Part shown: positions 46,560-56,268 of the stretch, piece by piece | How the letters are laid out: every line of letters begins with the position of its first letter | Numbering within the stretch: the stretch's first letter is position 1 | Assembly: GCA_022113835.1 (NCBI GenBank) | Contig: JAILWY010000002.1 | Coordinates: forward strand, 6,674,501 to 6,738,500 | Length of the DNA stretch: 64,000 bases | DNA from: Atopsyche davidsoni | Taxonomy: Eukaryota > Arthropoda > Insecta > Trichoptera > Hydrobiosidae | Direction: 5' to 3' | Program-made: the position numbers and the translations under genes | The notes under the pieces: generated by a model | What the model saw: the letters and a program-made list of their open reading frames with translations, nothing else | Database searches by the model: none | What the model was told of the DNA's origin: nothing

Positions 46560-46830
46560 TTCGTTCGTTTCCTTCTTACCTATAAAGCGTGAAATCGTCT
46601 GTTTCCTCTCAGAAAGAGCGCCCAGCGGGAGATGTAATGTGTACTTATACGCTGGGACGGGCTTATGGAGAAATGGAAATATTGCATTCTGGCTTATCGC
46701 TGCGTTTGTATTGCATTTACTTTGAATAAATACTCGCTTAGTACTCGCCTTCGTTACAGATTAATGGGGAAAACGGAATAAGTTTCCGCAGTTCATACTA
46801 ACGCGCCCCGCGCCCTTGGCACATAAATAT
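46560..46830. other. Weak GC-richer island
   Basis: CAGCGGGAGATG and ACGCGCCCCGCGCCC patches. No frame. Confidence 0.25.
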
Positions 46831-47336
46831 CTTTACATGTGAATCAGAAACTTCAAAACATGCTATTAAAACTAAATTGTGATAATTGTGTTCCAGTATC
46901 TAAAAATGATTTATCTAAATATATAGAAGTGTGAAAAAAATCGCCTAAGATAGTTTGCATTCAGTTTTTTTTTTTAATTTCACACAAATCGTAAACGTGA
47001 TATTTGATTCTCTTACCTAATATAATAAATTATACATAAATTGATAACATTGAAATATTAAAAAACTGTATTTGTAGGTTTTGACCGCCTCTATTTTGTC
47101 GCGTTTTTTCATTGAAGATTAGTCGTTTCGTTTATGGTACTGAGTCTATCTCAAGAATTTGTAGATTCAAAACAACAAAGGGGGGGAGGGGATTTTTGTT
47201 TAAATATGATATAAAAACTCACATCCTTATAAATTAAGATAAAATACAATTCAATAATAAAAAGCGTTACGTGAATTTGCAACAGATGCAATAGCGTGTA
47301 TTTATTTATTCTAGCGATTGATCGGGATGTGTATTT
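46831..47336. other. AT-rich noncoding
   Basis: A G-run GGGGGGGAGGGG lies at about 47179-47190. No gene recognised. Confidence 0.4.
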
Positions 47337-47558
47337 TTAATTCTCCTCCGGCCGGCCTGAATTTGGCCGCCATCTACATCGGCCTTCGCCATCTTGCGAT
47401 GGTATCTGGAGTTCTTTATCTTTGAAACTAAACTTTGACGCGTCTCTTCCGGTTGGCTGGAGTTTCCGTTTATCTTGTGATATTAAAACCTCGAGGCGGA
47501 GCCGGCGCCGCTCTCTGGCATATCTACATACAATAATAGCCAATATAACCGGGCCCAT
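47337..47558 (-). other. GC-rich island with YY1/Pho sites and a TM-like minus frame
   Basis: The minus frame reads GPVILAIIVCRYARERRR and then a charged, lysine-rich part to TAA at 47337. The start looks like a membrane segment followed by basic anchoring residues. In-frame sequence upstream hits a stop, and no acceptor is found in between. The DNA also holds GCCGCCATCT (47366-47375) and CGCCATCTTG (47387-47396), both YY1/Pho-type. A regulatory reading and a chance frame are both possible. Confidence 0.25.
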
Positions 47559-47590
47559 TAGACCAGATGCAAGCCATGCATATATTTACT

Positions 47591-48109
47591 TTGATATTGG
47601 ATATTTCAATGCTTGTATGCGTTAGAAGCTTTGGTTCTGTTGAATCATGAATATTTATATATTTATTTAAATACGTTTACTTTATAAACCAATTGCAATT
47701 TGATATACTATAACGGAAAATCAAAGAAACGTTAAAATTAAGGATTATATATTAAGCTTAAGCTAAAACCAGAAATGACAGTAAGTTTTTCGATATTTAA
47801 TGGAAGTTTTATGTGATTTTCTTGTATGCATGATTAAAAATGCCGGAGATATGTCTTTGCAAATATCTATGAATGCTCCCTATCGCTTTGTTTATCTGCT
47901 TATAACTTTTCGATTACCTATTTTGATATGATAGTCTGGATAGAAATACAATGTTCTTCCAAGCTTATCTTCCGCTCATAGATTATGAATAAAAACTAAA
48001 CAAGCTTGCATAACCTTTTTGATTATTAAAATACACATTTTTGTGATATTTAATAATGCGTTAAGATCTTGTCTTGTTGGTTTGAATTATAATGATAAAA
48101 CTCCACAAT
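47591..48109. other. AT-rich noncoding
   Basis: Nothing recognised. GACA|GTAAGTTT at 47778-47785 is donor-like in AT-rich context. Confidence 0.4.
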
Positions 48110-48500
48110 CGAGAGAAAAATCACATTCAAAACAACAGGCAAACCGAAGCGCCAAGAATCCAAAGCAAACCCACAGAGACAGAAAAAATATGAAATTTCA
48201 CGAAAAAAGGTACTTCGTTACGTCTAATTCGTCCGCCGGCGTCCCGCCTTTCTGTCCAATTAAAAACTTCGCAAAAACGGTGCAAAAAGTGGGCGCGGAA
48301 TATGGAAACTGCACACCAGGCAGGGAGCAATCAGCGGTGGCCCCTCGCGGGGGGCCAGACCCTCCCCAGTGCAGGGCCCCCTCGGCAGCAAGGTGTCTCA
48401 GGCTCTGTTCTCCTAAAAGCGGTCCACGATAATGACGCGATCTTTGTGATTTTTTTGTAAAGACATTCACCAACACGGTTCACGCTCGGAAAGCACGAAC
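48110..48500. other. GC-rich island, candidate regulatory block
   Basis: Contains CCCCTCGCGGGGGGCC (48340). Frames on both strands (137 plus, 92 minus codons) overlap fully and show no domain, which argues for noncoding DNA. Confidence 0.3.
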
Positions 48501-49022
48501 TTCACGACTTCGCAGTACAAAATTCATTAGTGAACATTTGTCTTCCAACTTCAATGTTTTACGATTGACATAGCAAGGAAACCCCTAAAAAGTAGTTAGG
48601 AATAAAAATTGTGTTTCATATTCACAAATAATTTTTTTTTTTTTTCAAAATATGATTCTTGGTGTGAAATGTGCATTGAAAAATATAATACGAATATTCT
48701 TTATTACTAATGTTCAAAAAGAAATTAGCTGATAATATACTGCTCAACGTTAAATTTAATATGAAGGCCAATCAATAAATTGATATAAAATTATTCCAAA
48801 TGTGGTGTAGTTAATATTTTATATGAGTTCAATATTTCTTTGTCCCAAGAAATAACAAAGTTTTATTTTAAATACGTTGCCTAATTTCCGAGAATAGCTT
48901 GTATGATTAATATGCGAGTGGAAAAAAAATCAAAAGATACGCTTATTAAAATATCAGGTCTGTAACGAAAAACCCATGAAAACAGACGTGTGTGTTTTTT
49001 TTTCCATTTTCATTCCTTTCAG
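48501..49022. other. AT-rich noncoding ending in a strong acceptor-like run
   Basis: TTTTTTTTTCCATTTTCATTCCTTTCAG (ends 49022) is one of the best acceptor matches in the window. Confidence 0.4.
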
Positions 49023-49260
49023 CAAATCGCTCCAGCTGCAGCCGATATTGGGTTTCAGTTAGAGCGGGAACAAGCATCAAAGAATATTCAACGGGCTAAA
49101 TTTGACAAGGCCCAGTTTCCATCCTGCCGAGTACAGACGTCCCGGGGCCTACATCAAAAGTTTTCCGCTTTTTTGTGCAAAAAGAGATGTCAAACACAGC
49201 GCCCGATACGCGGCGCGCTCTCCGCTGCAGTCCGCTCCGGGGGCAGATAAGCCGTGTACA
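49023..49260 (+). other. GC-richer island after strong acceptor
   Basis: After the acceptor a single frame stays open for about 75 codons (QIAPAAADIGFQLEREQASK...), ending TAA near 49250. No good donor is seen. It may be a terminal exon or a regulatory block; product unknown. Confidence 0.25.
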
Positions 49261-49273
49261 AATTTCATCGATA

Positions 49274-49530
49274 TTTATTTGAACAGCAAATATGAATAGC
49301 CAAGTGGCTAGAAGATTACAAACATTTTTTTATTGTGAGCTCTGTCGCCCTTTGGCGGCTTTTTCAGACTCTGTGTCAGTGTCTAAATGCAGATTTGAAG
49401 AGATGTCTATTTGAACAGCAAATTGGCTAGGAGGTTGCGACTCCTTTATATTACGAGCGCTTTTGACTTTTCCCCAGGAATTTCTTCAAACTCTATGTTG
49501 ATGTTAAAGAAGAGATGTCCCAAAGCCTGC
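49274..49530 (+). repeat. Diverged tandem duplication, two units of 120-135 bp
   Basis: TATTTGAACAGCAAAT starts both units (about 49276 and 49409). Both continue with GGCTAG(A/G)AG and end GAAGAGATGTC. AGCCAAGTGGCTAG in unit 1 hints at a tRNA-like head, but no B box follows. Confidence 0.65.
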
Positions 49531-49779
49531 ATTAATGTTAGTTAGTAAAAACTGCTCAGGTATGACTATTGACTGACGAAATAAATTAATAATTTATTTG
49601 CAACGTCAGAAGTAATTTTTTTATGTATAATTCTTTAATATTTATTTAAATTTTTTAATCAAGCTACATTACTAAAATGTACATTTATATGAATAAATTT
49701 ATTCTTAAACGTTTCTCAAAAACTGATTTAGAATAATTAATAAAATAATTTTCAAAATACATCAAATTTCGATTCTGGG
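49531..49779. other. AT-rich noncoding
   Basis: Nothing recognised. Confidence 0.4.
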
Positions 49780-50040
49780 CGGTTTTCGGCCTGTTTTTAT
49801 CCAACCCTTGGCCTTAAATTCGGTGAGTAATTAAATCTAGAGCGGTAAATAATTGATGGATGAATATCCGACAGGCCCGCCTCCCTCACCTCGGTTCCCG
49901 TCTTCCTCCGGCTAAATGCCCTAATTAGTTTGAAGTCCACCTCAGGTCTTTGCTCAGACGGACCGAGGTCATTAACGCGCTGGAAGCGATATCCGCAGGC
50001 CGCAACTACTCGAAACAATCAGTAGTTATTCAAGGACTCG
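49780..50040. other. GC-richer island, candidate regulatory block
   Basis: AAATTCG|GTGAGTAATT (GT at 49822) is a perfect donor, but no acceptor or open frame precedes it. CCCTAATTAGTTTG (49918) is a homeodomain core. Regulatory reading preferred. Confidence 0.3.
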
Positions 50041-50129
50041 CATACTATTTTCATCAAAACATAGTAATTATTTATATATATATAGTATACGATTGTTAAA
50101 TATTCAAATACATATATAAAACTCCCCGC

Positions 50130-50215
50130 CTTCCCCATTCTGTTGTTTGTAATCGCTAATGAAGTGGTGGACTTGACTTGGAATTATTGTTTAGGGATGT
50201 GTTCTGGAAGTACCT
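50130..50215 (+). repeat. Dispersed repeat family B, copy 3 (partial)
   Basis: TTCTGTTGTTTGTAATCG and AGTGGTGGACTTGACTTGGAATTATTG match the ends of the 6268 and 39352 copies. Confidence 0.45.
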
Positions 50216-50463
50216 TGTTGAAGAGGGAGGGTAAGTTTCTGCTATTGTTTCTGCAGCTTGCTGCAGAAAGATGATTAAGTCTTAATTCCAAATCTTTGTA
50301 AGGAAAAGATTATATAGTAGTGCTATTGGGCAGCAACAATACACATATCTTTACTTCAAATATAAGCTGCGGTATAGGAGGACTCGGAAACCGACTACGT
50401 TATTTTTTTAATTTTAATTGAAACGGTCACGAACGTCCTCTGAGTACAAAGTACGTATAATTT
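50216..50463. other. Mixed noncoding
   Basis: GGAGG|GTAAGTTT at 50227 is donor-like but lies just after a repeat. Nothing else. Confidence 0.35.
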
Positions 50464-50660
50464 TTTTTAATAAATATAGCCTTCTGCAGTCTATTTTTTA
50501 GGAAAAATCTAAAGAAAAAGAGGCTTACAAAAAAGGTTTACATGGATGCAGAATTTAAAAGAGTGGCTGGAAGTCAGGAGTACAGTCAAACCAATAAGAC
50601 TGGCACAGAATAGAAATAAATTTAGCAATGATCACCAACCTCCTTTGAAGAAACGTATTG
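50464..50660 (+). mobile_element. LINE reverse-transcriptase C-terminal relic
   Basis: With one frameshift the reading is YSLLQSIF / GKI.RKRGLQKRFTWMQNLKEW / LEVRSTVKPIRLAQNRNKF, matching the end of insect endonuclease-reverse transcriptase LINEs (YRLLQLI..GKI.GKRG.GRR..SWL.NIREW...RLAENRD.F). It ends in ATGATCACCAACCTCCTTTG, also found near 58860 on the minus strand. Stops and frameshifts show it is dead. Confidence 0.75.
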
Positions 50661-51921
50661 ATTGCACCAAATATAAATGTAAATTGTAGACAAAAGTAAA
50701 AAGAGGCCATATATTCTTTACAATACCTCATTATTATTTAATGATATATTTTAGGAGACTTTCTTAAATATCACTGAGATTAATACTTTAAATTTTATAA
50801 ATCCGCATTTTTATTCATGAAGATCTGCAAAATTTTGACGTAATCGTTTCTTTATCACTATTTTTATTTAAGGAAACACCACACTCGTAATATTGATTAA
50901 TTTGGCATTTTAAAATAAATATAAAAACATTATATCTAATCTCTCTTATAAAAATCTATCAAATGTTTTTTTTCAAAGATCATAGTTAGCCGATCATAAG
51001 TCGTTCAATAATACTAAACGAACGATTTCGATGTAGACAATGATTGACAACAAATCATAATACAAGTGAATCCTGTTCCCAGAATCTACAACATAAGTTT
51101 TTATTATTAAACAAATACAGTCCGTTGTTTAGATAATATTGTATCCTTGTTCATCTCTTACATAAAACTGTAAGTACTGAACGTTGTTTTCGGGGTGGTT
51201 AAATATTTCCATGACGACCAGTCATTCGCTAACGCTCCGACGAATTTCAGAAGCTAATACAACAGCGCGAGTCCGTTTATTTAAAGACGATTTTAGGAAA
51301 ACTCTTTCATATTATAATACACCGACGTCAATAATAATAAATTACTCTCTCGGCGAATCTAGAGTCTCTCCCGGCAGTTCCAAAGAAGATATTTTTAATA
51401 AAAAGTTTCTGAATAATCTAGGCAGATACTAAAAAACGAACTCTCTTTAAATAAACACCCTGAGTATGCTTACAGTTAAAGTCTCGTAAATCAATCTGAA
51501 GTGAGATTTTTGTTAGTAGAATTTTATTTATTCTAGAAATAAATTCAGAATAAATTTATTTTAATTTAATACTTCTTATTCCTATTGAAATAAGAAACTG
51601 AGAATTCGATTTATACCTTTGAAGAATTTGAGAAATCCATCCCGTTTATCTATTGTTTTAAATATACGTCTTGTTTCACGTGAAAATAAGAAACCACAAT
51701 GGAAGACATAAGTTAGCAAGCAGACGATTTCAGTTGCATGAGGATAGCTTTCCTTCGGCATTAGTCACCAACCAAAATTCTCCACGATTGCACCGAATCA
51801 AAAAAAAAAATTAATACATCAAGAATATACCAAAATATATAAAACAAGAAAAAAGTATCACCACATTAACAAATATTGTATCGACATAGGCATTATGGAT
51901 ACAAAAAATATATATTTTTAA
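50661..51921. other. AT-rich noncoding, no gene recognised
   Basis: The 82-codon plus frame 51184-51432 starts in slightly GC-richer DNA; no domain and no splice support. Confidence 0.4.
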
Positions 51922-51998
51922 TAATAATTCACAAGTAGGAATCAAACCCACTTGCTTCGCCTGGTGCTGTTTTACTTTGCCACTGAGTGAAAATTTTA
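51922..51998 (-). mobile_element. tRNA-derived SINE relic (minus)
   Basis: On the minus strand CTCAGTGGCAAAG (from 51987 down) fits an A box and GGTTTGATTCC (51948-51938) is a 10/11 B box. ACAGCACCAGGCGAAGCA lies between them as in a tRNA body. No intact cloverleaf. Confidence 0.55.
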
Positions 51999-52158
51999 AC
52001 CGTTATAAACAAATCTAAAACGGATAAACCTTGTTGTTGAATAAATATTTGATGATTCGCAAGCGTGTGAACCGATATCCGAAATATTGTAAACAAACTC
52101 AACCATGTACGAGTTGTTAATAAATATAGGTATATCAATATTGATTAATATATATATA

Positions 52159-52600
52159 CTAGAAATGTAGCCCGTCATGAAATGACGTATTCGATGAACG
52201 ATGCAATAGTGTTTGAACATATGTTTGGCTGACAATTAGATGAATATTTGATTTCATTTTATACACATATATTTTGAATAACCGGATATTAATTTCGAAA
52301 GCAAAGCCATTCTAGGAAATATCACATTTCGTGTCACAAACATCGAATCACTTTCACTGCACTGTTCTTTATTAGATGCAGTCTTTATCACGTTCAATTG
52401 TGCTATTCTTTTTTAATTACGTTTGCTGTGCTTAGACGGTGTTATTTTTTTAGGAGGCATTTTAGGTTATTAATGATGTGATTAATAATTTCTAACGCAA
52501 CTAAAAAATAAAATTGGTACTTGTGTCAAGCTGACATAAACTGGAAATTTCTTGGAAGCATCATATTATGTTTTTTTTGTAAAAATTCTAAATGCTTTGA
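52159..52600 (-). mobile_element. Helitron relic with intact 3' terminus
   Basis: On the minus strand the element ends CTAG (52162-52159), followed by T. Ten bases before it stands the perfect hairpin CGTCAT-TTC-ATGACG (52187-52173). A hairpin about 10 nt upstream of CTRR, inserted before T, is the defining Helitron 3' end. Upstream, ATG at 52460 starts MPPKKITPSKHSKRN, then a stop, then a further 50 open codons in the same frame; the basic MPPKK... start resembles the N-termini of Helitron-type proteins. No Rep or helicase domain remains. The 5' TC end is not located, so the boundary near 52600 is a guess. Confidence 0.6.
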
Positions 52601-52801
52601 AATTCTCGCTGTGAACAACAGAATCATATAATTCGTACATAAAGCACATTTGATAGTTTAATTTAATTAGTTTATGAATGAAAATATTATCCTATTGTCT
52701 TGAATTTCGGCACATATCTGCGGAAAATCTCACTGAACTTGCGTGCAAAAAATCAGCGTTGTATCTTTTAAGATATTCTATAGAGAACCCAAAAATGAAA
52801 C

Positions 52802-52868
52802 ATACACACACACACCCACACACAATGGCTATTATTATAGTAGATATGTATATATATATATATATATT
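52802..52868. repeat. (CA)n and (TA)n microsatellites
   Basis: (CA)n at 52802-52823 and (TA)n at 52849-52868. Confidence 0.9.
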
Positions 52869-52920
52869 GTCCTGAAGCTAAAATGAATGTATTTAGAAAC
52901 TCAAGTGTATTTTTTTTCAG

Positions 52921-53033
52921 TTTTATGAATACAATTTAGTAACAAAGTATCACAAAGTGGGCTTGCATCTCAATCTAATCACACTCGGAAACTTTACCAG
53001 GCGATCGCAGATAAAGCTCAGAATATCACCGAG
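52921..53033 (+). CDS. Candidate internal exon, product unknown
   Basis: GTGTATTTTTTTTCAG (ends 52920) and ATCACCGAG|GTAAGTC (GT at 53034) are near-perfect splice sites bounding 113 nt. Only one frame is open, from phase 0, for 37 codons (YEYNLVTKYHKVGLHLNLIT...); the other two stop within six codons. The open frame spans AT-rich bases. Its start phase agrees with the candidate exon ending at 44729. No domain recognised; a noncoding exon is also possible. This is the best splice-site pair in the window. Confidence 0.4.
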
Positions 53034-53280
53034 GTAAGTCGAAGGCAGCGGAACAGAGTTGGATTTCGAGAGGCGGTGTAAGCCTCGGCGGCGATTTACA
53101 GCGCGGCCGTCGCGGTCCCGAGCGTCCCGAGGGGGAGTCGACGGGGCCTCCCCGTCCAAACCGACCCCCTGATCCACTCCCTTGCAGGAAAATAGCCTTT
53201 CGGAGCCTTCGGGCGACAAGAGGGGTGTAGCCGGGCCAGCGCCGCTGCGACCCTAAATCAAATGGACCGTTTGCGTTTTG
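53034..53280. other. GC-rich island downstream of candidate donor
   Basis: CpG-rich (GCGCGGCCGTCGCGGTCCCG near 53100). The 89-codon minus frame is arginine/serine-rich without a domain. Confidence 0.3.
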
Positions 53281-54414
53281 GTTTTTTTTTTTTGAAGTGC
53301 TCTCGGTCGGAATCGTTCTAAAATTTGGAATCCTTAAATAAAAACGTTCCCACAGATCGTATTGGCTTGCAATGATTTATTACGTATATGCTGTGTTTAT
53401 TCGTAGTTGATGTCACTTGTGATATAATTATTTGTACAGTGTGCATCTTCGATTTAAAAAAATGTATTAATATAGTAACCAATATTTAAATATATCGTCA
53501 TTTACTTCAAACAAGTGGACAAGTGGTTTAATAAATTTATTACAACTGGCGCAAAATAGATTTGATATTACAAAGATATAATATATATATTCTTCTTAAT
53601 ACACTTGCTTCTAAAGTAAGCTTTGTTACAAGCCAAAAAAAACCTTAGTGGCACTTTTTATAAGTCACTTTGTGAACTAAAGATGTATGATGAGTTCTTT
53701 GCTAATAATATTACGCACATGTGTGATATGAATCATTTAATGTAATGTACATTTTACTTCTTCGCGGTTTTTATTCAATAAATGAATACAATGGCATTTA
53801 TTGTTTGATAACCAAGTTATGTTTTTCATTTTTGCGAGCATGTTATTATAAAAAAATTTCGATACGATGTAAAGCGTAATTAGATGAATTTGGAAAATGT
53901 CATTAGATTTGTAAAACAAATCAAATCTCTGATTTGATATCAAAGGTACATACTTAATGTAATATTGCACACATTTTCTTGGAAATCGTTAAGAAGGTAA
54001 CTCTGTATATAAATAGCGAAACGAGAATTCCGATTTAAAACAAGACCACCTCATTACGAAAGCAGTGGAATTATATATTTTTACAGCTTTATTTTTATAA
54101 GGTGGATATATTTTCTGAGTAATTATTATTGACCATAAGCAGTAATATCTGCTTGTATCATATCACATTGCATCTAACTCTTCTGAGATCTCTATGTATT
54201 TGACAAAATTGTAAAAATCCATTACCCACTTCGTTTCCAGTTACATTTATATAAAATAAAATTTAATTAAGAATGAAAATATTTGATAAAAACTATTAAA
54301 TCGTTATAAAGTTTAGACAGTGTGCTAAAACGTAATATGATGTAAATTAAAAAAAAAATGTATGCAAAAATCGTATTGTTAATTAATCAATGGAGTAGTT
54401 TTCTAAGGGAGTAT
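53281..54414. other. AT-rich noncoding, no gene recognised
   Basis: Nothing recognised. Confidence 0.5.
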
Positions 54415-54620
54415 GATTTTCAACCCTCCGGCCTATACATATACGAGGTTCTGCTAAGACCCTCCAAGTATCCATAGTAACGGCCCAGACACGAACAAAA
54501 ACGAGTCACCCCCTCCCCACACATGATGACACGATTCTATAGCATCCAAGGCGAGGAATTGTATACAGAGTGAAATTTTGGTGTATTGGCACCCCATACA
54601 ACAAAACTTTCAGACACACC
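54415..54620. other. Weak GC-richer island
   Basis: C-rich patches (CACCCCCTCCCC at 54507) without a frame. Confidence 0.25.
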
Positions 54621-56001
54621 CTAAATGAAACACGAAACAACTAAAACATAAAATACGCAACAAATATTTGAATGATCTGGATGGGTTTTATTTGCGAGTA
54701 CTCAAATCTATGCCCTTGGGACATGGCCGCACAGACACAAATTCAATATTCTATTTAATTGATAGTTTTAAGCAAATATTACATAATAAAGTTTTATTTT
54801 AACGTGGTATTATGTAACACATTGTATTTAAGTTTTAACACATGGGAATAAATTTTAACAAAATGAAAAGCTTACAATAAAAATACAGCCGTGCTTACTT
54901 ATGGGGTATATCTTCCAATGCATGAAAATGACATGCATATTTTTTGTTATTATTTGAAACTGCGTATAATGGCACGATAAAGTTATAATTTACTAGTAGT
55001 ATATGGCACACTATATAAAGGTACATCAGAAGAAAACTGAAGTCTAGCACCTACACATTCTCCTTAGTGAAATGTCCCATGTCAACATGTTGACGTTCTC
55101 AGATTTTCTGAAAACTTGAGAGCTAAGCACCCTTACCTTTATAAGCTATTTATAAAATCTTAATACAACATTTTAATGTATAAAGGCCATTGAAAAATTA
55201 GACAACTTAGAAGAAACATTTAGCTCAAGATATAATTTTAATTTCTAAAAGCGTTTATTATAGTATTTTTTTTTAATACAAAATTTTGTAACACCATTAA
55301 AGGCTTACTGGTAAAGTATTATATGATTAATATTAAATACACATTTTAATCCACAGATTGTATTCACAGTAATTAATAATATACTGGTGGATCAATATTA
55401 ATATAATATATTTTATGTAAACGACGAAAAAATCTTCGAAAATTTATTTTGAGACTCATGTAGGATTTGATCGAATCGCACTTCAAATTGTCATAATCTT
55501 TTAGACCACCTTAGGTCATAGAGTGCAAAACTATTATAATTTACCTAGTTGTTAGATATACGTCTGTGACTCTAGTGAATTTTTTGCTGAGTTTTAGTAT
55601 AAAGTAGCATTTAGTGATTTTAAAATATTTGTGTATTATATCCATCATAAATTAAAATTTAACGTATTAGTAAAGTCAGTATTTTACCACAAAATGATGC
55701 AATCTACAATCAAGCATCAAAGAAAATGCGGCACGTATCACCAAGAAAATTAAAGTAAGGGGTGAATGAGGTCACCATGTGCGATCCTCTTGGAGACCAG
55801 TGTTAGAAGCTAGATGTGGTGAAGGGTTCTGATCTTTTAAAATTATCTAGTTACAATCATATGCAAAAAGTTTCTAGGTTCACAGTTATTAAACTTTCAG
55901 TGCTGCGTTCATGTGTCGGATTTTCTTTCGTTTCAGATAGGTTCTATTAGGAAATGTCGTCAATGAAATAAGACATGATGGTACAAGAAAAGGCAGATAC
56001 G
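54621..56001. other. Mostly AT-rich noncoding
   Basis: A palindrome GTCAACATGTTGAC lies at 55081-55094. 55690-55830 is GC-richer and may be an unrecognised repeat. GATTTTCTTTCGTTTCAG (ends about 55936) is acceptor-like, but stops follow quickly. Confidence 0.4.
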
Positions 56002-56188
56002 TCACAAAATGTATTTGCAATATCTTGCCTTATCTCGGCCATCACGCCCGGCGTCAACAGTTGTAAAATTCATTAAAACTCCCTCTCGTTTTTGTCTCCA
56101 AAGCTCGAGGAGGTATGGAATTCCGTGATTGAATATACCGCCTAGAACGCGATTCCCTGCGACACAGGATCCCTCTTTACATTTCACG
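56002..56188 (-). CDS. Candidate terminal coding exon (minus), product unknown
   Basis: On the minus strand ACTTTTAATAGCCTTCTAG is a good acceptor. It is followed by 61 open codons and TGA at 56004-56002. The peptide is balanced and protein-like (VAGNRVLGGIFNHGIPYLLE; FTTVDAGRDGRDKARYCKY). A GC-type donor (GATAAG|GCAAGA) near the end could instead make it internal. No close AATAAA follows. A second splice-like signal on the opposite strand begins about 37 bp away (56225), and both cannot easily belong to one gene. No domain recognised. Confidence 0.3.
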
Positions 56189-56224
56189 CTAGAAGGCTAT
56201 TAAAAGTAATTGACTTTCTTTCAG

Positions 56225-56268
56225 AGTTTGACCTGAAGGGACTGAGGGGTGAGAGGAACCGGAGCTGA
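56225..56268 (+). CDS. Candidate short terminal exon, product unknown
   Basis: TAATTGACTTTCTTTCAG (ends 56224) is a strong acceptor. In the only phase open for more than a few codons the reading is FDLKGLRGERNRS and stop, with G/C third positions in most codons. CTGAGGG|GTGAGAG inside could be a donor instead. Very short, so chance is a real alternative. It lies in the GC-rich block 56000-56330. Confidence 0.25.

Noticed and set aside
48019..48432. 137-codon plus frame
   Set aside because: Fully overlapped by minus frames in a GC-rich island; low-complexity basic and proline content, no domain.
49815..49830. Perfect donor TTCG|GTGAGTAA on the plus strand
   Set aside because: No acceptor or open frame precedes it within a plausible exon length.
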